DNA from: Candidatus Caldarchaeum sp.
GTDB taxonomy: Archaea > Thermoproteota > Nitrososphaeria_A > Caldarchaeales > Caldarchaeaceae
DNA: 7,782 nucleotides
Assembly: GCA_025054515.1 (NCBI GenBank)
Contig: JANWZT010000054.1
Span: 1-7,782 of the forward strand
Reading direction: 5' to 3'
The notes beneath the pieces are model-generated. The model was given only the letters and a program-made list of their open reading frames with translations. It had not been told where the DNA came from and searched no databases. Numbering within the stretch: position 1 is the first letter of the stretch; the number at the start of each line of letters is the position of its first letter. This document shows, in pieces, positions 1 through 5,862 of the stretch. A program made the translations under genes and the position numbers.

Positions 1-780
1 AACAGGCGTCGAAGCCAGAAGCTTCATCACACCACGCCGGTTCATATCCGAGACCAGCGACGATACGCCGATGAGTCCGTTGGTCATGATGAAGGCGGCG
101 ATGTATCCGGGGAGGTAGTAGTCGACTGAACGGAGCTGTCTCACCTGCGTGCGGACTGTTTTGATCTCCACGGCTGATGTTGCGTTGAGGAGTGCGAGCT
201 CGAATTTTGACGCGAGGATGTTGATGATGCCTTCGATGGGTTGGAGAACCCGGTCGTCGGGGCTTCCTTCAAGCGTTAACAGATTTTTCTCGGCTTTGAT
301 GAACCGCTTGAACGTCTTGATGCCTTCGATGGATTGCTCGATTTGGGCCCGTGTCTCCACGGGAATCTCGCCGGCGGCGAACTCGACTATTTTTTTGATG
401 GTGTCGGCGGTGATGTCCACCCGGTTTAGCATCGTCATGTTGAGGAGGTTGTCGGTGAATCCTCTGGGGATGGTGAGAATTCTTATTGCTGCGAAGCCGG
501 TGCTCCGCGGTGTTGGGTCGTCGGGTTTGAGCTGAATGACTTCGAAGACGCTGTTATTCAAAGCCTGTATGAACGCCGTCGATAGAAAGCCTGGGTTGCC
601 GTTCGCGTCGACGTCGAGGTTTCTTACGTAGAGGCTGTAGTTGGGAGGAGCTGCTCCACCGAAGATGCTGCCGAACACGAGAAGAAGCATGACGGGGAAC
701 AATATGCCGAAAAACAGGCTGACCTTGCTTCTCATCCACGTTTTGAAAAGAAGCTTGATGAGGGTCGGCGTACCACTCAA
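1..780 (-). CDS. ABC-2 type transporter permease, N-terminal 260 residues (cut by the window edge)
   Basis: This is the likely membrane partner of the upstream ATPase, forming an ABC-2 type exporter. The frame is open from a TTG at 780-778 to the window edge (exactly 260 codons, no stop). The start is set by an in-frame TGA at 789-787 and by a GAGGTGA Shine-Dalgarno motif six bases upstream of the TTG. It overlaps the ATPase stop by four bases (TTGA). Visible parts are a short basic cytoplasmic start (KLLFKTWMRSK), a first membrane segment at about residues 20-42, a large hydrophilic domain presumably outside the membrane at about 43-218, and a second membrane segment at about 219-243 with the family-like YYLPGYIAAFI motif, followed by basic SDMNRRGVMKLL. 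The remaining membrane segments lie beyond the edge. A TM-loop-TM layout of this kind is usual for ABC-2 permeases of the YhgE/DrrB/NatB kind. The substrate cannot be read from the sequence. Confidence 0.85.
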   Translation of the reverse strand, partial: MSGTPTLIKLLFKTWMRSKVSLFFGILFPVMLLLVFGSIFGGAAPPNYSLYVRNLDVDANGNPGFLSTAFIQALNNSVFEVIQLKPDDPTPRSTGFAAIRILTIPRGFTDNLLNMTMLNRVDITADTIKKIVEFAAGEIPVETRAQIEQSIEGIKTFKRFIKAEKNLLTLEGSPDDRVLQPIEGIINILASKFELALLNATSAVEIKTVRTQVRQLRSVDYYLPGYIAAFIMTNGLIGVSSLVSDMNRRGVMKLLASTPV

Positions 781-1709
781 ATCAGCTCACCTCTTTCCGA
801 AAGCTTCGAACCAATAACTTTGAGAAAAACATCTTCCAACCCCGACTGCCTTATTTCAGGATACAGGTTTTGATGAAACATCTTGATCGTCGACAGGATA
901 TCAAATATCTCCGAATCTTTCTCCACCTTCACCACGGTGCGGCCGTCGGCCGCCGCTTCGACGTCGTACCCTCTTTCCCGAAGCACTGAAACAGCCCGTT
1001 CGTCCAGCTCTTCGAAAACGAGCTTGGTTTTTCCACCGTACTCCGCGACCAACTGCTTCACCTCCCCCAAAGCGGCTATCTTTCCCTTCACGATGATGGC
1101 GACGCGGTCGCTGAGTTTCTCGGCCTCCTCCATGTAGTGGGTTGTTAGGACGACTGTTGCACGTGTTTTTTTGAGCTGCTTGATGTATAGCCATGTTTCG
1201 CGTCTTGCTTCGGGGTCGAGGCCCGTGGTCGGCTCGTCGAGGAAGATGATTTCCGGGTTCCCCACAAGGGCCATCGCAATCCCCACCCGTCGCTTCAGCC
1301 CACCCGAAAGCTTCGAAAACATCCTGTTCCTAATATCCCAAAGGCCCAGCTGCTCCAAAACATCTTTCACGTTGTCGGCGTTCTTCGCGGCGGCCGAAAG
1401 CTCCACGTTCTCGTAAACCGTCAAGTTATCGACGGCGTGAAATTCCTGCGGAAGAACGCCGATAAACTTCTTGATTTCACGGGTTTTAGACGGGTCGCGA
1501 ATGCTCAGGCCCTTCAGGAAAGCGTTTCCCGAAGTGGGTGTACGTAGGCATTCGAGAATCTCGACGGTGGTTGTCTTGCCGGCGCCGTTTGGGCCGAGCA
1601 ACGCAAAAACCTCCCCCTCATAAACCGTGAAAGAAACACGGTCGACGGCGGTGAAGCTTCCATATTTCTTGGTGAGCTCCTCCACGACTATTGCTTCCGA
1701 GCCCGCCAT
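777..1709 (-). CDS. ABC-2 type transporter ATP-binding protein (DrrA/CcmA-like)
   Basis: Cytoplasmic ATPase subunit (310 residues) of an exporter, expected to pair with the overlapping downstream permease and drive transport by ATP hydrolysis. All nucleotide-binding motifs are present in order: Walker A GPNGAGKT (39-46), Q-loop Gln88, signature LSGGLKRR (134-141), Walker B IIFLDEP (154-160), D-loop GLD (163-165) and switch His191. The LSGGLKRR form instead of LSGGQ is common in DrrA-like drug, lipid or Na+ exporters. Residues from about 225 on form a C-terminal domain of the sort found in this group (ending GLEDVFLKVIG). The start is the ATG at 1709. A TATA box centred about 26 bp upstream and no Shine-Dalgarno motif point to a leaderless transcript. 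The substrate is unknown: a drug, lipid or polysaccharide are all possible. Confidence 0.93.
   Translation of the reverse strand: MAGSEAIVVEELTKKYGSFTAVDRVSFTVYEGEVFALLGPNGAGKTTTVEILECLRTPTSGNAFLKGLSIRDPSKTREIKKFIGVLPQEFHAVDNLTVYENVELSAAAKNADNVKDVLEQLGLWDIRNRMFSKLSGGLKRRVGIAMALVGNPEIIFLDEPTTGLDPEARRETWLYIKQLKKTRATVVLTTHYMEEAEKLSDRVAIIVKGKIAALGEVKQLVAEYGGKTKLVFEELDERAVSVLRERGYDVEAAADGRTVVKVEKDSEIFDILSTIKMFHQNLYPEIRQSGLEDVFLKVIGSKLSERGELI
787..793 (-). promoter_or_regulatory. Shine-Dalgarno motif setting the TTG start of the ABC permease
   Basis: The motif GAGGTGA on the minus strand lies six bases before the TTG at 780-778, inside the last codons of the ATPase gene. It matches the archaeal anti-Shine-Dalgarno (GGAGGTGATC) over seven bases. 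It makes the TTG, rather than an internal ATG 15 codons later, the likely start, and indicates translation coupled to the ATPase gene. Confidence 0.75.
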
Positions 1710-1730
1710 GTCGTTACACAGGTTTTCGGA

Positions 1731-1738
1731 GTATAAAA
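1731..1738 (-). promoter_or_regulatory. TATA box of the ABC transporter operon (leaderless promoter)
   Basis: TTTTATAC on the minus strand, centred about 26 bp before the ATG at 1709. That is the usual TATA-to-transcription-start distance in archaea, so transcription probably starts on the A of the ATG. No Shine-Dalgarno motif is present between the two. Its centre lies only about 18 bp from that of the opposing leuD TATA box. Confidence 0.65.
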
Positions 1739-1748
1739 CGTAGTTCTG

Positions 1749-1756
1749 TTTAAATA
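1749..1756 (+). promoter_or_regulatory. TATA box of leuD (leaderless promoter)
   Basis: TTTAAATA centred about 27-28 bp before the GTG at 1780, so the predicted transcript starts at or next to the start codon. No Shine-Dalgarno motif is present. The nine bases GTTTAAATA recur in the proposed leuA promoter at 7510-7518 on the minus strand, and no intermediate gene shows this form. Confidence 0.65.
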
Positions 1757-1779
1757 GGCGGTCTTTTCTCTGTCAACCC

Positions 1780-2406
1780 GTGCCAGAGCCGGTTGTTCGG
1801 GTGGTAGGCAAAGCCGCTCCGCTTGAAGCGGATGACGTCGACACCGACCAGATTATTCCGGCTGAGTTTCTCAAGGTCATCGAACGCAAAGGCCTCGGCA
1901 AATACCTGTTTTACCGCTGGCGTTATGACGAGAAAGGGATGTTGCGTGGTGATTTCGTCCTTGACAGGCCGGAGTTCCGCGACGCGAAGATTTTGGTCGC
2001 GGGCCGTAACTTTGGGATCGGCTCTTCCCGCGAAAACGCTGTCTGGGCTTTGACGGATTTCGGAATAAAATGCGTCGTCGCCTCGGGCTTCGGCGACATC
2101 TTCTACGGCAACGCGAGCAAAAACGGCCTCGTCTGCATCAAACTATCGGACGAAAACGTGTCCAAGATGCGAAACCTCGCCAAAACAGGCAACCTACAGG
2201 TGGCCGTCGACCTCGAATCACAAACAATCACCTACGCAGGCGAAACCATCTCCTTCACCATCGAGCCGCACATCCGCGAACGGCTGATGAAAGGCCTCGA
2301 CGACATCCAAATCACCATCGAAAAATACAGCCAAAAAATCGCCGAACACGAATCAAGGATGCCGGAATACCTAAAACCCAAACCACGCGGAATCATAGTT
2401 GAATAG
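1780..2406 (+). CDS. leuD: 3-isopropylmalate dehydratase small subunit
   Basis: Small (swivelling-domain) subunit of isopropylmalate isomerase, which with the LeuC iron-sulfur subunit interconverts 2- and 3-isopropylmalate in leucine synthesis. LeuC is not in this window. The 208-residue protein has DTDQIIPAEFL (21-31), WRYD (47-50), the active-site loop NFGIGSSREN (77-86), and FGDIFYGNASKNGL (104-117). It ends with GLDDIQITI (172-180) and a basic tail. The length and the WRYD and C-terminal parts resemble the long bacterial form (about 200 residues) rather than the short archaeal/methanogen form (about 165). The loop has Asn86 where many homologues have His. The GTG start is supported by the TATA box about 27 bp upstream, implying leaderless translation. 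The gene is followed closely by a methyltransferase gene. A paralogue acting on citraconate/methylmalate for isoleucine is possible, because LeuCD-type enzymes often do both. Confidence 0.92.
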   Translation: MPEPVVRVVGKAAPLEADDVDTDQIIPAEFLKVIERKGLGKYLFYRWRYDEKGMLRGDFVLDRPEFRDAKILVAGRNFGIGSSRENAVWALTDFGIKCVVASGFGDIFYGNASKNGLVCIKLSDENVSKMRNLAKTGNLQVAVDLESQTITYAGETISFTIEPHIRERLMKGLDDIQITIEKYSQKIAEHESRMPEYLKPKPRGIIVE

Positions 2407-2407
2407 C

Positions 2408-2415
2408 GGAGGCGA
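2408..2415 (+). promoter_or_regulatory. Shine-Dalgarno motif of the methyltransferase gene
   Basis: GGAGGCGA begins two bases after the leuD stop; its GGAGG core lies ten bases before the ATG at 2423. It supports that ATG over the in-frame TTG at 2399, which lies inside leuD with no motif in front. It also suggests the gene is read from the leuD transcript. Confidence 0.6.
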
Positions 2416-2422
2416 GGCGGGG

Positions 2423-2887
2423 ATGAAGAAACCCGTGCCCTTCGTCCCCACACCTTTGCCAGTGGTCTACCGAATGCTTGACCTGGCGGGAGTCGAGGAA
2501 GGTGAAACAGTCGTCGACCTTGGATGCGGTGACGGAAGAATACTGTTCACCGCCGCAGAAAGATATGGGGCACGTGCGGTTGGATACGAAATAAGGCCCG
2601 GCCTCATAGAATACATCCGTCGGTCAGCGAAGGTGAAACGTCTCGATGACTTGGTAAAAGTGGTTAACGCCGATTTGAGGAACGCGTCGCTGGATAACGC
2701 CGACGTCATCACCCTCTACCTCACATCCGACCTACTATCCCAGATAAGGCCCCGGCTCGAAAAAGCACTTCAACACGGGACACGCATCGTCTCGCATGGT
2801 TTCAAAATCCCAGGCCTCATCCCATCCGAGGCCGAGAAAAGAAACGGAAAAATAATCTACCTATACAGACGTCTGGAAAAAATTTAG
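2423..2887 (+). CDS. Small class I SAM-dependent methyltransferase, aKMT/Dot1-like
   Basis: A 154-residue, single-domain Rossmann methyltransferase, presumably cytoplasmic. It has FVPTP (7-11), motif I VVDLGCGDGRI (30-40), acidic Glu56 at the end of the second strand (YEI) that would bind the ribose of SAM, NADL (82-85) and VSHGFKI (123-129). The FVPTP lead-in, DLGCGDGRI, the long RPRLEKAL..GTRIVSH stretch and the small size resemble, from memory, archaeal Dot1-like protein-lysine methyltransferases (aKMT), which modify chromatin and many other proteins. Substrate identity is inference, and this could be another small methyltransferase. It lies 16 bases after leuD and has its own Shine-Dalgarno motif, so it is probably co-transcribed. 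Its stop overlaps the ilvC stop on the other strand by four bases. An in-frame TTG at 2399 would add eight residues but lacks supporting signals. Confidence 0.8.
   Translation: MKKPVPFVPTPLPVVYRMLDLAGVEEGETVVDLGCGDGRILFTAAERYGARAVGYEIRPGLIEYIRRSAKVKRLDDLVKVVNADLRNASLDNADVITLYLTSDLLSQIRPRLEKALQHGTRIVSHGFKIPGLIPSEAEKRNGKIIYLYRRLEKI
2877..2882 (-). terminator. Oligo-T terminator candidate of the ilv operon
   Basis: TTTTTT on the minus strand begins two bases past the ilvC TAA (2886-2884). Archaeal RNA polymerase terminates at short U-runs without needing a hairpin. The tract lies inside the last codons of the convergent methyltransferase gene, where it encodes the Lys-rich end. Confidence 0.5.
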
Positions 2888-3861
2888 ATGTTCGCCATTT
2901 TCCGGATTTTTTCGCCGACTTTCTCTATCGGGTGGTCGCTCATTTTCTTCATCAGCTCTTCAAGCGTTTCGTAGGCCCTTGGGTTGCCCGTCCACGTTTC
3001 GACAAAATCTCCCGACTTGATGCGTGCGAGAGCTTTCTCCATGTTCTGCCGTACGTGGCTGTCGATTATCTGCGGCCCGACGGTCAGCCCGCCGTATTTC
3101 GCCGTGTCGGAAACCGCTTTGAGCATGTGGGTCATCCCGCCTTGGTAGATGAGGTCGACGATCAGCTTCAGCTCGTTTAAAACCTCGAAATACGCCAGCT
3201 CCGGCGGATAGCCGTTCTCAACCAAAACCTCGAACCCGTTCCGGATGAGCTCCATCACGCCGCCGACCAACACCGCCTGCTCGCCGAACAAATCAGTCTC
3301 CGTCTCATCCTTGAACGTCGTTTCAATCACCCCAGCCCGAGAACAGCCGTTGGCCTTCGCCATCGCCAAAGCCGTTTCAAGCGCCTTCCCCGTATAGTTC
3401 TGCCCAACACCCACGAGGGCGGGCACCCCTTTTCCCTGCAGAAACAACTCACGCATCCGCGGCCCGGGAGACTTCGGAGCCATCAAAACCACGTCAACGT
3501 CTGGCGGAGGAACAATCTGGCGGTAGTGGATGTTGTATCCATGGGAGAAGCCGAGCGTTTTTCCTTCTCGGAGATGCTGTTTGATTTTCTCACGGTAGAC
3601 CAGAGGCTGTTCCGGGTCGGGTATCAGGATGTGGATGACGTCGGCTTTTCGCGCGGCCTCCTCGACGGGCAGAGGACGGAAACCATCTTCCAAAGCCTTC
3701 CTCCAAGAAGCCCCGCCTTCGCGCAACCCCACAACCACCTCAACCCCTGAATCACGCATGTTCAAAGCCTGCGCACGGCCCTGACTACCATAACCAACCA
3801 CCGCGACAACCTTACCCTTCAAAACATCCATCGAAATATCCCCGTCATAATACACCTTCAT
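2884..3861 (-). CDS. ilvC: Ketol-acid reductoisomerase, class I (short form)
   Basis: Catalyses Mg2+-dependent alkyl migration and NAD(P)H reduction of acetolactate and acetohydroxybutyrate to the dihydroxy acids of valine/leucine and isoleucine synthesis. With the ATG at 3861 the protein has 325 residues and key residues fall on the usual class I positions: GYGSQG (23-28), His107 (FSHGYNIH), Asp190 and Glu194 (ETDLFGEQ), Glu226 and Glu230 (FEVLNE), and Ser251 (AVSDTAKYG). The cofactor loop reads LREGGASW (46-53). Ser52 is kept but the usual serine near position 50 is Gly, and no acidic residue typical of NADH users is seen, so NADPH is more likely. An upstream TTG at 3867 is also in frame, but a TATA-like box 27-28 bp before the ATG favours the ATG and a leaderless transcript. 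It is last in the leuA-ilvB-ilvN-ilvC series, 34 bases after ilvN. Confidence 0.95.
   Translation of the reverse strand: MKVYYDGDISMDVLKGKVVAVVGYGSQGRAQALNMRDSGVEVVVGLREGGASWRKALEDGFRPLPVEEAARKADVIHILIPDPEQPLVYREKIKQHLREGKTLGFSHGYNIHYRQIVPPPDVDVVLMAPKSPGPRMRELFLQGKGVPALVGVGQNYTGKALETALAMAKANGCSRAGVIETTFKDETETDLFGEQAVLVGGVMELIRNGFEVLVENGYPPELAYFEVLNELKLIVDLIYQGGMTHMLKAVSDTAKYGGLTVGPQIIDSHVRQNMEKALARIKSGDFVETWTGNPRAYETLEELMKKMSDHPIEKVGEKIRKMANI
2907..2912 (+). terminator. Oligo-T terminator candidate of the leuD-methyltransferase operon
   Basis: TTTTTT on the plus strand about 20 bases past the methyltransferase stop, preceded by TTTT at 2898-2901. Both runs lie inside the C-terminal codons of ilvC on the opposite strand. 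Confidence 0.45.
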
Positions 3862-3885
3862 ACCCAATCACTGCAACCTACTGGG

Positions 3886-3891
3886 TTATAA
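3886..3891 (-). promoter_or_regulatory. Candidate internal leaderless promoter of ilvC (TATA box)
   Basis: TTATAA (in ACTTATAACC on the minus strand) lies just beyond the ilvN stop, in the only real gap inside the operon. Its centre is 27-28 bp from the ilvC ATG at 3861, the same geometry as at leuD and close to that at the ABC operon. No clear Shine-Dalgarno motif precedes ilvC. ilvC may therefore be transcribed on its own as well as from the operon promoter. Confidence 0.5.
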
Positions 3892-3895
3892 GTTA

Positions 3896-4138
3896 TCAGA
3901 CCTGCTTGAGAATCTTCGCCGAACGGTAGTAGGGAAAGTTGAGGAGCTTGTTGACAAGCCATTCCGCCTTGTTCTCCTCCCCATGCAACAACAATATCGC
4001 CGACAAATTCCTGCCATCTTCTGTTGAATGGATGTTTATCGACTCAATACCGAGGTTTCCCTGCTTCACCGCCAGCAACATCTTCGCCACCGCGTCATGA
4101 CTGTTGACAAGCTCGACGAAAACCACAAACCTCATCAT
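3896..4138 (-). CDS. ilvN: Acetolactate synthase small (regulatory) subunit, single ACT domain
   Basis: An 80-residue ACT-domain protein that should bind IlvB and stimulate it or make it sensitive to end product. The pattern MRFVVFVELVNSHDAV..., GIESINIHSTEDGRNLSAILLL and KLLNFPYYRSAKIL follows the first ACT domain of bacterial IlvH without gaps. The usual C-terminal domain (total about 160 residues) is absent and the frame closes with TGA then TAA, so the protein resembles the short IlvM type. Counting from the second Met, Asn11 is kept but position 14 is Asp instead of Gly and position 29 is Gly instead of Asn; in E. coli IlvH these are valine-binding residues. The frame stays open further upstream inside ilvB, but homology begins at the MM. 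The ATG at 4138 overlaps the ilvB stop (ATGA); the ATG at 4135 is the alternative. No Shine-Dalgarno motif is seen, so coupling to ilvB is likely. Confidence 0.85.
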   Translation of the reverse strand: MMRFVVFVELVNSHDAVAKMLLAVKQGNLGIESINIHSTEDGRNLSAILLLHGEENKAEWLVNKLLNFPYYRSAKILKQV

Positions 4139-5862
4139 GAAATCTTGCCCGCGGAAACAATCCTTTGGCTTATGTCGAATCCCGGCGGTAGTTTGACGTC
4201 TTCGAGCCATTTGCCCGGCGGAACCATGGGGAAAACCAGCTCGCCCGCGTCTACGGGTACGTCTACGGTAAGGGCCGTGTTGCTTCTCGCCGCCCGCGTC
4301 ACGACCTTCAACAATTCGTCGTAGCTTTCGACTCTGACTGCTTCGACGCCGAATGCTTCCGAAAGCTTGACCAAGTCGGTGCGGTCGTTGTATTCGACGT
4401 CTTTGTAGCGTTTGTTGTAGAACATGTCCTGCCACTGTTTCACCATGCCGAGGGAGCGGTTGTCGAAAATGACGGTGATGACGGGGAGTTCATAGTCGGC
4501 TACGCATGCTAGTGTTTGGCAGGTCATCAGGAAGCTGCCGTCTCCGTCGAGGTTGACCACGACTCTGTCGGGTGCAGCTGCTTTTGCTCCGAAAGCTGCG
4601 GGAAGCCCGAAGCCCATCGTTCCAAGGCCTCCGCTCGACAGCCACGTTCCCGGGGCCCTGTTTTTCCAGAATAGCTGGGCCCACATCTGATGCTGGCCCA
4701 CGCCCGTCGTAACTATGGTGTCCGGGGGAAGCGCGTCGGTCAGCAGGGACACGACTTTCCATGAATGAAGAACTTTGCCGTCATCCATCGACATCATGTA
4801 TTCATCGTATGCCTGCCCGATTTCACGGAGCTTCTTCGCCAACATGCTTTCGGGCCTCTTCGCGACCAGATGTTTTGTGTATTCGACAAGCTCAGCCAAC
4901 ACCTTCCGAGCGTCGCCGGGTAGCGAAACCGTGGGCCTGACGTTTTTACCGAACTCGCTGGCGTCGATGTCGATGTGGATGATTTTACGGCCTTTCTGGA
5001 AGTCTTTCGCCGGTCCGATGGCCCTGTCGGACAACCGTGTTCCGATGCATACGACGAGATCTGATTCGATGACGGCCAAGTCGGCTTCAACCCTTCCATG
5101 CATCCCTACCACGCCCAACACAAGTGGATGGTCTTCCGGAACCGCGCCCTTCCCCATCGTGGTTTCAACGATGGGGGCGGCGATGTGTTCCGCCAGCTCG
5201 AGAATTTCCCGGCCCGCCATGCTGTAAACCGCTCCTCCTCCCACGAGGATGACGGGTTTTTCGGATTCGACGATTATCCGTGCGGCTTGTTTGATGGATT
5301 CGATGTCTGGTTCGGGCAGTGGTTTGGCGAACTGTGGCTCGGGTTTGACGTCGATTTGGTTGGGGACCTCCTCGATTTGGACGTCTCGCGGCAGGTCGAT
5401 GAGCGTGGGCCCTGGCCTGAGGTTCATGGCTACGCTGTAGGCGTTGACGAACTCTTGAACGACTCGGCGCGAATCCTTTACGGTGACGGCGTATTTGATG
5501 TGGGGTAGGACGAGGCCGACGATGTCCGCTTCTTGAAAGGCGTCGGTTCCCATGAAAGCCCGGACAACCTGGCCAGTGATAGCCACCACTGGCGTGCTGT
5601 CCATGTAGGCGTCGACAAGGCCCGTAATCAGGTTGGTAGCTCCCGGCCCCGAAGTCCCGCTGCAGACACCTGGCCTCCTCTTCACCCTCGCATAGCCCTC
5701 CGCCGCGTGAGCCGCCTGCTGCTCGTGACGCATCAAAACACTACGAATTTCCGAATCCTTCAACGCGTCGTAGAAAGGCATGTTCGCGCCGCCGGGAATG
5801 CCGAAAACATAGTCAACACCCTGTTTCTCCATCGCCTTGACCAAGGCGTCAGCGGCCCTCAT
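4135..5862 (-). CDS. ilvB: Acetolactate synthase large (catalytic) subunit
   Basis: Thiamine-diphosphate, FAD and Mg2+ enzyme that condenses pyruvate with pyruvate or 2-oxobutyrate, the first common step for branched-chain amino acids. The 575-residue protein has the three ThDP-family domains in order: an N-terminal domain with catalytic Glu47 in MRHEQQAAHAAEGYAR and SGTSGPGATN (68-77); a central FAD-type domain with RPGPTLIDLPRDVQ (149-162) and GVVGMHG (250-256); and a C-terminal ThDP/metal domain with LDGDGSF (438-444) through DNRSLGMVKQWQ (467-478). Trp477 corresponds to the herbicide-site Trp that favours 2-oxobutyrate, which marks this as an anabolic acetohydroxyacid synthase rather than another ThDP enzyme. 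It overlaps leuA by four bases (ATGA) with two GGAGG motifs upstream, and overlaps ilvN at its 3' end. Confidence 0.96.
   Translation of the reverse strand: MRAADALVKAMEKQGVDYVFGIPGGANMPFYDALKDSEIRSVLMRHEQQAAHAAEGYARVKRRPGVCSGTSGPGATNLITGLVDAYMDSTPVVAITGQVVRAFMGTDAFQEADIVGLVLPHIKYAVTVKDSRRVVQEFVNAYSVAMNLRPGPTLIDLPRDVQIEEVPNQIDVKPEPQFAKPLPEPDIESIKQAARIIVESEKPVILVGGGAVYSMAGREILELAEHIAAPIVETTMGKGAVPEDHPLVLGVVGMHGRVEADLAVIESDLVVCIGTRLSDRAIGPAKDFQKGRKIIHIDIDASEFGKNVRPTVSLPGDARKVLAELVEYTKHLVAKRPESMLAKKLREIGQAYDEYMMSMDDGKVLHSWKVVSLLTDALPPDTIVTTGVGQHQMWAQLFWKNRAPGTWLSSGGLGTMGFGLPAAFGAKAAAPDRVVVNLDGDGSFLMTCQTLACVADYELPVITVIFDNRSLGMVKQWQDMFYNKRYKDVEYNDRTDLVKLSEAFGVEAVRVESYDELLKVVTRAARSNTALTVDVPVDAGELVFPMVPPGKWLEDVKLPPGFDISQRIVSAGKIS

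Noticed and set aside
149..535. 128-codon open frame on the plus strand
   Set aside because: It runs antisense to the ABC permease coding frame, has no promoter or Shine-Dalgarno motif, and reads as low-information protein. The permease frame explains the region.
554..739. 61-codon Arg-rich open frame on the minus strand
   Set aside because: It overlaps the permease in another frame and has an Arg/Ser-rich composition typical of an out-of-frame reading of GC-rich coding DNA.
2399..2422. TTG start at 2399 for the methyltransferase
   Set aside because: It would overlap leuD by eight bases with no motif in front. The ATG at 2423 has GGAGG ten bases upstream and begins directly at the conserved N-terminus.
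4139..4435. Upstream extension of the ilvN frame to an in-frame start at 4435
   Set aside because: The extra 99 residues lie inside ilvB and are Arg-rich with no homology. ACT-domain similarity begins at the ATGs at 4138/4135, which overlap the ilvB stop.
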